A DNA stretch of 15,951 bases from Amphritea sp. GTDB taxonomy: Bacteria; Pseudomonadota; Gammaproteobacteria; Pseudomonadales; Balneatricaceae. The stretch spans positions 1-15,951 of the forward strand of contig JAGPUU010000452.1 of the NCBI GenBank assembly GCA_018067325.1, given 5' to 3'. Below the pieces are notes generated by a model that had not been told where the DNA came from, did no database searches, and worked only from the letters and a program-made list of their open reading frames with translations. Shown here piece after piece: positions 9,622 through 15,951 of this stretch. Each line of letters starts with the position of its first letter. The stretch's first letter is position 1. The position numbers and the translations under genes were made by a program.

Positions 9622-11510
9622 CAACCCTGAGCCTTCTTCTGTGTCATCTGTTTTTTCTTCAAGTGAATCAGTAACAATGAGATTGCAGCAGGTGTCATTC
9701 CCTGAATACGGGAAGCTTGTGCGATACTCTCAGGTCTGACATCTTCCAGTTTTGAGGTTAACTCATTCGATAAACCACCCACTGAGGAATAATCAAAATC
9801 CAGTGGTAGCAAAGTACCTTCCTGACGACGTACCTTCTCAATGTCATCCTTCTGCCGATCGATATAACCCGCATATTTAATCTGAATCTCAACCTGTTCG
9901 GCAACCTGTGGATCGCTAACCGGGTCGCCTTTAAGGCCTGCAACAGCAGCATAATTAAGCTCTGGCCGCTTAACCAGATCTTGCAGATTGTATTCCCGGC
10001 TTATGGGCTGTTGTAACTGAACATTAAGTTTCTCTGCTTCCGCAGTACCCGGCTGAATCCAGGTCTCTTTAAGACGCTGACTTTCCAGTACAACCGCTTC
10101 CCGCTTATCACAGAAACGCTGCCAGCGTTGATCATCAACTAACCCTAGCTCACGGCCTTTCTCCGTTAAACGCAGGTCAGCGTTATCTTCTCGCAGTATT
10201 AACCGGTATTCCGCGCGGCTGGTAAACATTCGGTAGGGCTCTGAAGTACCTAGTGTAATCAGATCATCCACCAGAACTCCCAGATACGCTTCATCACGAC
10301 GGGGATACCACTGGTCTTTATCTTGCGCTCGCAATGCTGCGTTAACGCCTGCAAGCAATCCTTGAGCACCCGCCTCTTCATAGCCGGTGGTACCGTTGAT
10401 CTGACCAGCAAAATAGAGGCCATTAATCAATTTGGTTTCCAGGGTATGTTTCAGGTCCTGCGGATTGAAATAATCGTATTCAATTGCATAACCTGGACGA
10501 GTTATAAAAGCATTTTCAAAACCTTTTATTGAGCGTACCGCCGCCAGTTGAATATCGAATGGCAAACTAGTCGATATACCATTTGGATATAGCTCATGGG
10601 TGGTTAAGCCCTCAGGCTCAACAAACACTTGATGACTGGTTTTATCAGCAAAACGAACAATCTTATCTTCAACGGAGGGACAATAACGAGGCCCAACTCC
10701 ATCAATAATACCGGTATACATCGGTGAACGATCCAAACCAGCGCGCAGAATATCGTGTGTGCGCTCATTGGTATGGGTAATGTAACAACTGATCTGACGA
10801 GGATGATCAGCCAGAGAACCCATGAAAGACATCACCGGTGTCGGAGTATCACCGGGCTGTTCTTGCATCAGATTAAAATCAACGCTGCGTGCATCGATCC
10901 TTGGTGGTGTTCCGGTCTTCAATCGATCGACCCGAAGTGGCAGTTCACGCAAACGGTCTGCTAAAGCGATCGATGGAGGATCACCGGCTCGTCCACCCAA
11001 ATAATTATCCAGGCCAATATGGATCTTGCCCCCAAGAAAAGTACCTACCGTCAGGACGATGTTGTTGGCAAAGAAACGTAGACCAGATTGAGTTACTACG
11101 CCTTTAATCGATTCACCTTCCATTATCAGATCATCGACTGCCTGCTGAAATAGTTGCAGGTTAGGCTGATTTTCCAGGATCTCACGAATCGCCGCTTTAT
11201 AAAGAACTCGATCAGCCTGAGCGCGGGTAGCCCGTACAGCAGGTCCTTTGCGTGAATTCAGGGTGCGGAACTGGATACCACCTTTGTCGGTAGCAATTCC
11301 CATAGCTCCACCCAGAGCATCAATCTCTTTGACCAGGTGACTTTTACCGATACCACCGATAGCGGGGTTACAAGACATCTGACCCAGAGTTTCAATGTTA
11401 TGGGTTAGCAGTAGTGTCTTTACACCGGTACGTGCAGCAGCCAATGCCGCTTCAGTTCCAGCATGACCACCACCAATTACAATCACATCAAAGTGGTCAG
11501 GATAGTCCAC
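9621..11510 (-). CDS. mnmG: tRNA uridine-34 carboxymethylaminomethyl-modifying FAD enzyme
   Basis: MnmG (GidA), the FAD-dependent partner of MnmE; together they install the (carboxymethyl)aminomethyl group at wobble uridine 34 of several tRNAs. Its 629 residues equal the E. coli length. The dinucleotide-binding motif GGGHAG is at 13-18. The cysteines that matter in E. coli are present at the same numbers, C47 ([11 protein letters not shown]) and C277 (GPRYCPS). The C-terminal helical part ends with the conserved [17 protein letters not shown], which contacts MnmE and tRNA in homologues. The start is GTG behind TGAGG at 8 nt, with [15 protein letters not shown] fitting the family. No convincing promoter was found in the 150 nt upstream. 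It flanks the putative origin, as in E. coli. Confidence 0.98.
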   Translation of the reverse strand: MDYPDHFDVIVIGGGHAGTEAALAAARTGVKTLLLTHNIETLGQMSCNPAIGGIGKSHLVKEIDALGGAMGIATDKGGIQFRTLNSRKGPAVRATRAQADRVLYKAAIREILENQPNLQLFQQAVDDLIMEGESIKGVVTQSGLRFFANNIVLTVGTFLGGKIHIGLDNYLGGRAGDPPSIALADRLRELPLRVDRLKTGTPPRIDARSVDFNLMQEQPGDTPTPVMSFMGSLADHPRQISCYITHTNERTHDILRAGLDRSPMYTGIIDGVGPRYCPSVEDKIVRFADKTSHQVFVEPEGLTTHELYPNGISTSLPFDIQLAAVRSIKGFENAFITRPGYAIEYDYFNPQDLKHTLETKLINGLYFAGQINGTTGYEEAGAQGLLAGVNAALRAQDKDQWYPRRDEAYLGVLVDDLITLGTSEPYRMFTSRAEYRLILREDNADLRLTEKGRELGLVDDQRWQRFCDKREAVVLESQRLKETWIQPGTAEAEKLNVQLQQPISREYNLQDLVKRPELNYAAVAGLKGDPVSDPQVAEQVEIQIKYAGYIDRQKDDIEKVRRQEGTLLPLDFDYSSVGGLSNELTSKLEDVRPESIAQASRIQGMTPAAISLLLIHLKKKQMTQKKAQG

Positions 11511-11640
11511 TTAGTTAACCTCATTATTTATCTGTTAAAAGTCTGAATTTTATACTTGCAGGTATAGGGTTCAGAAAAAGGGCGCTAAGTATAAACCTAA
11601 GGGGGCAATATAGAAATGGTTAAACTTTGTACACTCTGAC

Positions 11641-11720
11641 TAACTTGTTTTTATTTAAAGTCTTTTATATATAAGTAAGTATGTTCTTAAATATGTTCTT
11701 TATATTTATGGTTATTATTA
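11641..11720. other. Candidate DNA-unwinding element
   Basis: By hand count 12 of 80 bases are G or C, the lowest seen over such a length in the window. It lies on the mnmG side of the DnaA-box cluster, the same order as the 13-mer unwinding region in E. coli oriC. It also contains a possible plus-strand promoter (TTGTTT at 11645, TATATA at 11668, 17-bp spacing), so low melting energy and promoter function cannot be separated by reading. Confidence 0.45.
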
Positions 11721-11735
11721 AGGAGGCCCTTATCA

Positions 11736-11846
11736 GTGCGTAACCCTATTTATCTGCTATATATCAGTATGTTACAAGACAAAAAAGGCTGTAGTGAAGC
11801 TGCCAGTAACCCTTTAATAGGTTGTATCAGAGCTGTGTGTAACTAG
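11736..11846 (+). CDS. Possible 36-residue small protein, unrecognised
   Basis: A GTG-initiated frame of 36 codons ending in TAG is preceded by AAGGAGG (11720-11726), a full-strength ribosome site, 9 nt before the GTG, with a plausible promoter about 60 nt further upstream. The predicted peptide starts MRNPIYLLYISML, a short hydrophobic stretch, and has three cysteines (residues 19, 30, 35). It would be the only plus-strand gene in the window and overlaps the first DnaA-box-like 9-mer. I recognise no family. The ribosome-site match may be chance in a purine-rich spot, so this is a weak call. Confidence 0.2.
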   Translation: MRNPIYLLYISMLQDKKGCSEAASNPLIGCIRAVCN

Positions 11847-11876
11847 GCACTTTATGCACAGGGCAAGTTGTGCACA
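11834..11876. promoter_or_regulatory. Cluster of three DnaA-box-like 9-mers
   Basis: TTATGCACA (11852-11860, plus strand) fits the TTATNCACA consensus exactly. TTGTGCACA (11868-11876, plus) and TTACACACA (minus strand, 11834-11842) each differ from it at one base. The box starts are spaced 18 and 16 bp. Three sites in 43 bp next to an AT-rich segment suggest a DnaA assembly core rather than chance. Confidence 0.6.
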
Positions 11877-12071
11877 GCTTTACTCAGGGGTTGTTCCTAT
11901 CTAGTTATACAGTTTGTTAACAGGGTTTAGGGGATAAAACAGAGGCTGATGCTGAATATATCAGGATAGATAAAGACTCAATTGTTTGGCGTATCTGAAA
12001 TATTTTTCTGTTGATCCTTTTAAAGAGTTCAATCAGCCTATTATCATAGTCTCTTGCTATATCTCTCTGTA

Positions 12072-12084
12072 TATCAATGGTTTA
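12072..12084 (+). promoter_or_regulatory. IHF-binding consensus match
   Basis: TATCAATGGTTTA fits the IHF consensus WATCAANNNNTTR at every defined position. It lies between the two groups of DnaA boxes, where a DNA bend would bring them together as IHF does in E. coli oriC. A single short match in AT-rich DNA can be chance. Confidence 0.45.
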
Positions 12085-12201
12085 TTCATCACTGATCGGA
12101 TTTATTGGTTGTCAGAGGCGATTCTGGGACAAATTCCTCCATTTTTAAATTTAGAAGATAGTCACCGGAACTACACATCTTATTCGCGGGTAATTCACTG
12201 C

Positions 12202-12225
12202 TTATCCACAATTGATTGTGAGTAA
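12202..12225. promoter_or_regulatory. Perfect DnaA box with an inverted partner
   Basis: TTATCCACA (12202-12210, plus strand) is identical to the strong R1/R4 boxes of E. coli. Six bases later TTACTCACA lies on the minus strand (12217-12225), one mismatch from TTATNCACA. Together they form an inverted repeat whose core is CACAAT/ATTGTG. The AT-rich block begins immediately to the right. Confidence 0.65.
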
Positions 12226-12454
12226 TTATAATGGGTAATATACGATATTATTATAAGTAATTGAAAAACAACGATTTATTATGGTGTTGGTTTTTGTGGG
12301 ATATTGTTTATAACTTTAGAGGCATTAAAATATATGCAGTGGGTAACTTTATCTGTTTATAAAGTTTTTTTGCTTACGGAGGTTGTGAAAGATTTTTGTA
12401 CCTAAGAATATATTCAGGGTATTGGTTTTCAGAGAGGCTGGAAATTAAGGCACT

Positions 12455-12483
12455 ATTATAAAGATATTGGCTGTTCCTCATAA
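12455..12483 (-). promoter_or_regulatory. Candidate promoter firing toward the origin gap
   Basis: A perfect minus-strand TATAAT (12460-12455) has TTATGA 17 bp upstream (12483-12478, 3 of 6 at -35). Transcription would start near 12448 and enter the AT-rich origin gap with no gene ahead until mnmG. In E. coli the mioC promoter similarly sends transcription into oriC. In AT-rich DNA a lone TATAAT is weak evidence. Confidence 0.3.
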
Positions 12484-12561
12484 ACCATTAACCTGGTTAT
12501 CTTATTTATCCGACATCAACGACGTGGGAGCACTGAAACAGCCATCTTCTTCGAGAGGTCG

Positions 12562-12596
12562 TTTGAACAGACCAAGGTATTCATGGCCTGTTCAAA
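12562..12596 (-). repeat. 13-bp stem-loop 3' of trxC
   Basis: TTTGAACAG plus CCA (12562-12574) pairs with TGG plus CTGTTCAAA (12584-12596) around a 9-nt loop. The one internal non-match (A12571 opposite C12587) is a mismatch in plus-strand RNA but a G-U pair in minus-strand RNA, so the helix is continuous only in the trxC-direction transcript. It starts 88 nt after the trxC stop in the transcribed direction. No U-run follows, so it is not a classical terminator. It could be a transcript-end stabiliser or part of a small RNA (inference). Confidence 0.6.
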
Positions 12597-12684
12597 GAGT
12601 ACTAGCATGCCCTTTAGGAATTACCTATCCTGTTGCTCGCAATAGCTACGTATCGAACTTAGTCGCAGCTTCTTTAGACGTTAT

Positions 12685-13122
12685 TTAAAGATTAACGCCT
12701 TGTTGTGTTAGCCATTGTTTTAGTTGTCCAAGAGGAAGAGCACCGCTAATTCTGGCGATCTCTTTACCTTGTTTAAACAGAATTAGTGTGGGGATTGAAC
12801 GGATCTGTAATTGACCCGCTATCGTCTGTTCGGCTTCAGTATCAAGCTTAGCCAGCCTGAGGTTGGGCTCAAACTGTTCTGCGGCTTGTTCAAAGACAGG
12901 GGCGAATTGCTGGCAAGGTCCACACCAGGTAGCCCAGCAATCTATCAAAACAGGGATATCGTTTCGGTTGATCATGCTCTGATAATTTTTACTGGTCAGT
13001 GCTGTGGTGGCTCCCTGAAACAGCCGCTGTTTACATTTGCCACATTTAGCTCCATCACCCAGTCGGGCAGTCGGCACTTTATTCGTTGCTGAGCACTTAG
13101 GGCAGCAGATATTTGATGTCAT
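12685..13122 (-). CDS. trxC: Thioredoxin 2 with N-terminal zinc ribbon
   Basis: TrxC-type thioredoxin, a cytoplasmic disulfide reductase that serves oxidative-stress defence in E. coli. The 145 residues (E. coli 139) comprise a zinc-binding head with CxxC pairs C7/C10 and C27/C30, then a thioredoxin fold with active site WCGPC (66-70) and cis-proline P111 in IRSIPT. Residue 62, just before the active site, is Cys (DCWATWCGPC) where most relatives have Phe, so a third thiol lies near the redox pair. The ATG follows AAGGA at a spacing of 6. It lies 33 nt after mnmE on the same strand and is probably co-transcribed. It occupies the position that mioC holds beside oriC in E. coli. Confidence 0.95.
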   Translation of the reverse strand: MTSNICCPKCSATNKVPTARLGDGAKCGKCKQRLFQGATTALTSKNYQSMINRNDIPVLIDCWATWCGPCQQFAPVFEQAAEQFEPNLRLAKLDTEAEQTIAGQLQIRSIPTLILFKQGKEIARISGALPLGQLKQWLTQQGVNL

Positions 13123-13155
13123 AGTTAGTCCTTACTTACCTGTTAGCACAATTGT

Positions 13156-14523
13156 TTATTTACCAATACAGAACGAGCTGAAGATACGCCCCAGCAGATC
13201 ATCAGAACTGAATTCACCGGTAATCTCACTCAGATGTTGTTGTGCCTGACGCAGGTCTTCTGCCAATAGTTCCCCTGCACCGCCATAGATGAGCTGCTCT
13301 TGTCCGGTTAACAGCAGACTCTGGGCACGGTTTAGTGCATCAATATGGCGGCGTCTGGCGAGGAATCCACCCTCCGTAGTGCTAGCGAATCCCATACAGT
13401 CTTTTAGATGCTGACGCAGGTTGTCTACCCCGATATTTGCTTTAGCAGATAGGGACAGCAAGGTATGTCCATCATGCTCACCGATGATGGGTTGCTCTGA
13501 TGTCAGGTCACATTTGTTACGGATAACCGTAATCTTGCTTCGGTCTTCAAGCTGACTAACAAATTCAGGCCAGATCTGTTCCGGGTCATCGGTGGCCGTG
13601 GTAGTGCCATCCACTATCAACAATACCCGGTCTGCTTTTTGAATTTCATCCCAGGCGCGGCTGATACCTATTCGTTCAACTTCGTCAGGTGAATCTCGTA
13701 GACCCGCAGTATCAATGATATGTAATGGCATGCCATCAATATGGATATGTTCTCGTAAAACATCCCGAGTGGTACCGGCTATATCGGTAACGATAGCGGA
13801 CTCTTTACCAGCCAGTGCGTTGAGCAGGCTGGATTTACCGGCGTTTGGCCGACCGGCAATGACGACATTCATCCCTTCGCGGATCAGACTACCCTGTCGT
13901 GCTTCCTGTTTAACATCGGAGAGAGTATCGATAACCTGTTGTAGGTCTTTCGCTACTTTGCCATCGGCGAGAAAGTCGATCTCTTCTTCCGGAAAATCGA
14001 TAGCAGCTTCTACATAGATACGTAGTTGAGTCAGTGATTCTACGAGAGTATGAATTCGGTCAGAGAAAGCACCCTGTAGTGATTTAAGCGCGCAACGGGC
14101 TGCCTGTTCTGAGCTGGAGTCGATCAGGTCGGCTATCGCTTCAGCCTGAGTCAGATCCAGCTTATCGTTGAGAAAGGCGCGCTCTGAGAACTCTCCTGGG
14201 TTAGCCAGTCGGGCGCCACAGTTAACAACCCGGCGTAGAATGAAGTCCATAATAATAGGACCACCGTGACCCTGAAGCTCTAATACATCTTCACCGGTAA
14301 AGGAGTTTGGGCCGGGAAAATAGAGAGCAAGACCCTGATCCAACTGGGTTTTGTCAGCATCATAGAACGGACCATAATGAGCATAGCGGGGTTTAGGAAC
14401 AAAACCGATTACCTGTTCAGCAATGGTTGCAGCCAGCTTTCCTGAGACGCGAATAATACCAACCCCCCCACGCCCTGGAGGAGTTGCTTGGGCGGCTATT
14501 GTGTCCTGGTTAATCAGGGTCAT
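13156..14523 (-). CDS. mnmE: tRNA modification GTPase MnmE
   Basis: MnmE (TrmE), a potassium-activated GTPase that works with MnmG on wobble uridine 34 of tRNA, using a folate-derived one-carbon unit. The product has 455 residues (E. coli 454). The N-terminal folate-binding domain is about 1-118 and begins [21 protein letters not shown]. The helical domain surrounds a G domain at about 216-380: G1 GRPNAGKS (224-231), TDIAGTTRD (246-254), DTAG (271-274), NKCD (336-339), SAKA (359-362). The C-terminal CIGK with the catalytic cysteine C452 is intact. The ribosome site is weak (CGGA region). The gene reads toward the putative origin, so it would be head-on to the fork if oriC lies at about 12 kb. 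Confidence 0.98.
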   Translation of the reverse strand: MTLINQDTIAAQATPPGRGGVGIIRVSGKLAATIAEQVIGFVPKPRYAHYGPFYDADKTQLDQGLALYFPGPNSFTGEDVLELQGHGGPIIMDFILRRVVNCGARLANPGEFSERAFLNDKLDLTQAEAIADLIDSSSEQAARCALKSLQGAFSDRIHTLVESLTQLRIYVEAAIDFPEEEIDFLADGKVAKDLQQVIDTLSDVKQEARQGSLIREGMNVVIAGRPNAGKSSLLNALAGKESAIVTDIAGTTRDVLREHIHIDGMPLHIIDTAGLRDSPDEVERIGISRAWDEIQKADRVLLIVDGTTTATDDPEQIWPEFVSQLEDRSKITVIRNKCDLTSEQPIIGEHDGHTLLSLSAKANIGVDNLRQHLKDCMGFASTTEGGFLARRRHIDALNRAQSLLLTGQEQLIYGGAGELLAEDLRQAQQHLSEITGEFSSDDLLGRIFSSFCIGK

Positions 14524-14597
14524 AGGATTTTTCCGAAATTATTCAGTCTAAATATAGACCGCACTTTAACATTTTTTGGTGGTTTTTCGTTAGATTA

Positions 14598-14652
14598 AGA
14601 GCCGTAGCTCGTCGTTCGATCGTCACAAAAAACGCGACAAGCTCGTTGCTCT
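14598..14652. repeat. 55-bp imperfect inverted repeat
   Basis: The outer arms AGAGC/GCTCT (14598-14602, 14648-14652) and the inner arms GCTCGTCG / CGACAAGC (about 14607-14614 and 14635-14642) pair with a short internal bulge. In the minus-strand RNA the one inner mismatch becomes a U-G pair. The centre contains CGATCG and an A-run. It looks like a mobile or dispersed intergenic repeat, but no second copy is present in this window. Confidence 0.5.
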
Positions 14653-14673
14653 ATAAAAGTCTTATTTAATTAG

Positions 14674-14740
14674 GTAGGAGTGGCTTCTAGCCGCGAGCAG
14701 TTTCATTCGAGTTTTATTAGCGGTTGGAAACCGCTCCTAC
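14674..14740. repeat. Pair of inverted REP-like elements (BIME-like)
   Basis: Unit 1 (plus strand, about 14674-14697) begins GTAGGAG and folds as GTGGCT/AGCCGC around TCT with one G-T pair. Unit 2 (minus strand, 14740 to about 14719) begins GTAGGAGCGG and folds as AGCGGTT/AACCGCT around a 3-nt loop. A GTAG head before a short imperfect palindrome is the hallmark of REP sequences moved by RAYT tyrosine transposases, well known in Pseudomonas and relatives. The two units face each other, separated by about 20 bp, as in a BIME. Confidence 0.75.
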
Positions 14741-14786
14741 AATAAAAATGGTTGTGCAGAGACAGTTAGTTTCGAACAACGGGAAT

Positions 14787-14815
14787 AAAAAAAAGGCCTC
14801 CGAAGAGACCTTTTT
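14787..14815 (-). terminator. Rho-independent terminator of yidC
   Basis: On the minus strand GGTCTC and GAGGCC pair (one U-G) around a UUCG tetraloop closed by C-G, one of the most stable RNA loops. It is followed by eight T (plus-strand A-run 14787-14794) and preceded by an A-run that lengthens the stem. It lies about 20 nt past the yidC stop codon. Confidence 0.93.
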
Positions 14816-14835
14816 ATAAAACTGAGAGGCTAGGC

Positions 14836-15951
14836 TTACTTGCCTTCACCTTCAATCTGTTTGTTGATTATGTACTGCTGAGTAATCGACAATACGTTGT
14901 TCACCAACCAGTACAGAACCAGACCTGCAGGGAACCATAGGAAGAAGAAGGTGAACATGATTGGTAGCATCTTCATAATCTTCGCTTGCATTGGGTCCGG
15001 AGGTGTTGGGTTCAGCAACTGCTGAATGAACATAGTCGCGCCCATCAGAATTGGCAGCAGGAAGTAAGGATCCATCACCGACAAGTCATGAATCCACAAT
15101 GCAAACGGCGCGTGACGCAGCTCAACAGACTCCAACAGAACCCAGTACAGTGCAATAAATACAGGCATCTGAGCAACAATAGGAAGACAACCACCCAGCG
15201 GGTTGATCTTCTCTTTCTTGTATAGCTCCATCATCGACTGTGACATCTTCTGACGGTCATCGCCATAGAGCTCTTTCAGACGTTTCATCTCAGGGCCAAA
15301 CTTACGCATCTTGGCCATCGATTTAAATGCTTTTGCATTTACCTGGAACAGTAGTGCTTTCACAACGATAGTAATACCGATGATAGCAACACCCCAGTTA
15401 CCAACAATGTTGTGAATTGCTTTTAGCAACCATGCTAATGGAGAGGCGATAAACCAGAGAATGCCATAATCAACCGTCAATTCCAGATCAGGAGCCGCTT
15501 CTTCCAGTAACTCACTAATTTTAGGGCCCGCATAGAAGTTAGCGCTAACCGTTTTAGTTTCACCAGGGGCTAAATCAATTTCTGGAGAAACAAAGCCGGC
15601 AATATACTTACCGCCGCTAACACGACTACTGTAAGTGTATTCAGCACCGGGTGCAGGAATCCAGGCACTCAGGAAGTAATGTTGCGACATCGCAACCCAA
15701 CCATCCGGGCTAACTTTCTTAAAGTTAGCTTCAGTCATATCGTCGAAAGATAGCTTTTCGTAGGCATCTTCAGTTGTTGAGAAAACGGCGCCAAGGAAAG
15801 ACTGCATACCCATATCGGTGGTTTGCGATGGGTCATCAGAGCTATCACGTTTTATCTGACCGAACAGTTTACCCTGCCAGTTTTCAGCGGAACCGTTATT
15901 AACCACATATTCCTGGGTAATGATGTAGCTGCCAGGAGTAAAGCGGAAGCG
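14836..15951 (-). CDS. yidC: Membrane protein insertase YidC (3' part)
   Basis: YidC/Oxa1 insertase, which places proteins such as ATP synthase subunit c in the inner membrane, alone or with Sec. The frame is open from the window edge to a TAA, giving 371 residues; E. coli YidC has 548, so the N-terminal membrane helix and part of the periplasmic domain are missing by truncation at the edge, not mutation. Visible parts: the end of the periplasmic beta domain (about 1-145) and the five-helix core from about residue 160. The core carries NPLGGCLPIVAQMPVFIALYWVL, SVELRHAPFALWIHDLS and FLWFPAGLVLYWLVNN. The groove position that is Arg366 in E. coli is Lys here (TIVVKALLF, visible residue 198), keeping the positive charge. 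An internal GTG at 15906 is not a true start. Confidence 0.97.
   Translation of the reverse strand, partial: RFRFTPGSYIITQEYVVNNGSAENWQGKLFGQIKRDSSDDPSQTTDMGMQSFLGAVFSTTEDAYEKLSFDDMTEANFKKVSPDGWVAMSQHYFLSAWIPAPGAEYTYSSRVSGGKYIAGFVSPEIDLAPGETKTVSANFYAGPKISELLEEAAPDLELTVDYGILWFIASPLAWLLKAIHNIVGNWGVAIIGITIVVKALLFQVNAKAFKSMAKMRKFGPEMKRLKELYGDDRQKMSQSMMELYKKEKINPLGGCLPIVAQMPVFIALYWVLLESVELRHAPFALWIHDLSVMDPYFLLPILMGATMFIQQLLNPTPPDPMQAKIMKMLPIMFTFFFLWFPAGLVLYWLVNNVLSITQQYIINKQIEGEGK

Larger units (their letters stand above)
11511..12684. other. Intergenic origin region, likely oriC
   Basis: This 1174-bp stretch between mnmG and trxC holds no convincing gene. It contains, left to right: an 80-bp segment with 12 G or C (11641-11720); three DnaA-box-like 9-mers (11834-11876); an IHF consensus match (12072-12084); a perfect DnaA box with an inverted partner (12202-12225); a second AT-rich block with 11 G or C in 60 bp (12221-12280); and two TGTTTATAA 9-mers (12305-12313, 12354-12362). 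Flanking mnmG, and parAB nearby, fit known gammaproteobacterial origins. Only two GATC sites were seen (12013, 12094), unlike E. coli. The alternative is that replication starts by dnaA-rpmH, beyond yidC, and this is a secondary DnaA-binding region. Confidence 0.65.
14524..14786. other. Repeat-bearing spacer between yidC and mnmE
   Basis: No gene is seen here. From left to right it holds a short inverted repeat GTCTA/TAGAC (14546-14559) just upstream of mnmE, a 55-bp imperfect inverted repeat (14598-14652), and two REP-like units facing each other (14674-14740). A TATATT (minus, near 14552-14557) could be a -10 box for mnmE, but no -35 box is convincing. The yidC terminator stands at its right edge, so mnmE probably has its own promoter here or relies on read-through. 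Confidence 0.6.

Noticed and set aside
9622..9624. TTG start for rsmG
   Set aside because: The very next codon is ATG in a TGATG overlap with the mnmG stop, a far more usual start.
11986..12225. Plus-strand open frame of 79 codons inside the origin gap
   Set aside because: It starts at a TTG with no ribosome site, has no ATG, no recognisable family, and its 3' end is the DnaA-box inverted pair. An open frame of this size can occur by chance, though a decayed gene cannot be excluded.
12467..12688. Plus-strand open frame of 73 codons before trxC
   Set aside because: TTG start without a ribosome site, no family resemblance, and it runs through the 13-bp stem-loop into the end of trxC on the other strand.

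Overview
The window reads as a chromosomal origin-proximal segment of a gammaproteobacterium. Protein lengths and motifs are close to the E. coli and Pseudomonas versions. The order parB-parA-rsmG-mnmG beside mnmE-yidC is the classic origin neighbourhood, and the moderate GC plus an mnmG/oriC/mnmE-type junction suggest an Oceanospirillales-like marine lineage; that assignment is an inference, not a match. Every recognisable gene lies on the minus strand, so transcription runs from high to low coordinates.

Layout, right to left in transcription order: the 3' two thirds of yidC (membrane insertase, cut by the window edge) ends at a strong UUCG-loop terminator. A 312-bp spacer follows with two inverted REP-like units and a second long inverted repeat. 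Next come mnmE (tRNA wobble-U34 GTPase) and trxC (zinc-ribbon thioredoxin 2). A 1174-bp AT-rich gap (11511-12684) carries DnaA-box-like 9-mers, a consensus IHF site and two AT-rich unwinding candidates, and is read here as the likely oriC. On its left is a tightly packed set mnmG-rsmG-parA-parB with overlapping or nearly touching ends, then a strong sigma70 promoter and the complete nine-gene F1Fo ATP synthase operon atpI-B-E-F-H-A-G-D-C, closed by a terminator at the left edge.

How the genes fit together: MnmE and MnmG form one tRNA-modifying complex, although the putative origin separates their genes here. RsmG methylates 16S rRNA. ParA and ParB segregate the newly copied origin. YidC inserts membrane proteins, including the Fo c subunit encoded in the same window.

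No new protein family was found. The points worth a second look are non-coding: (i) perfect hairpins placed right after atpA and atpD, an AU-rich leader before atpE, and an 11-bp hairpin at the predicted 5' end of the atp mRNA, which together suggest that subunit stoichiometry is set at the RNA level; (ii) the origin-like gap, with trxC in the place and orientation that mioC holds beside E. coli oriC; (iii) REP-like repeats; (iv) a 13-bp stem-loop 3' of trxC that pairs fully only in the minus-strand transcript; (v) a 36-codon ORF behind an AAGGAGG sequence inside the origin gap.
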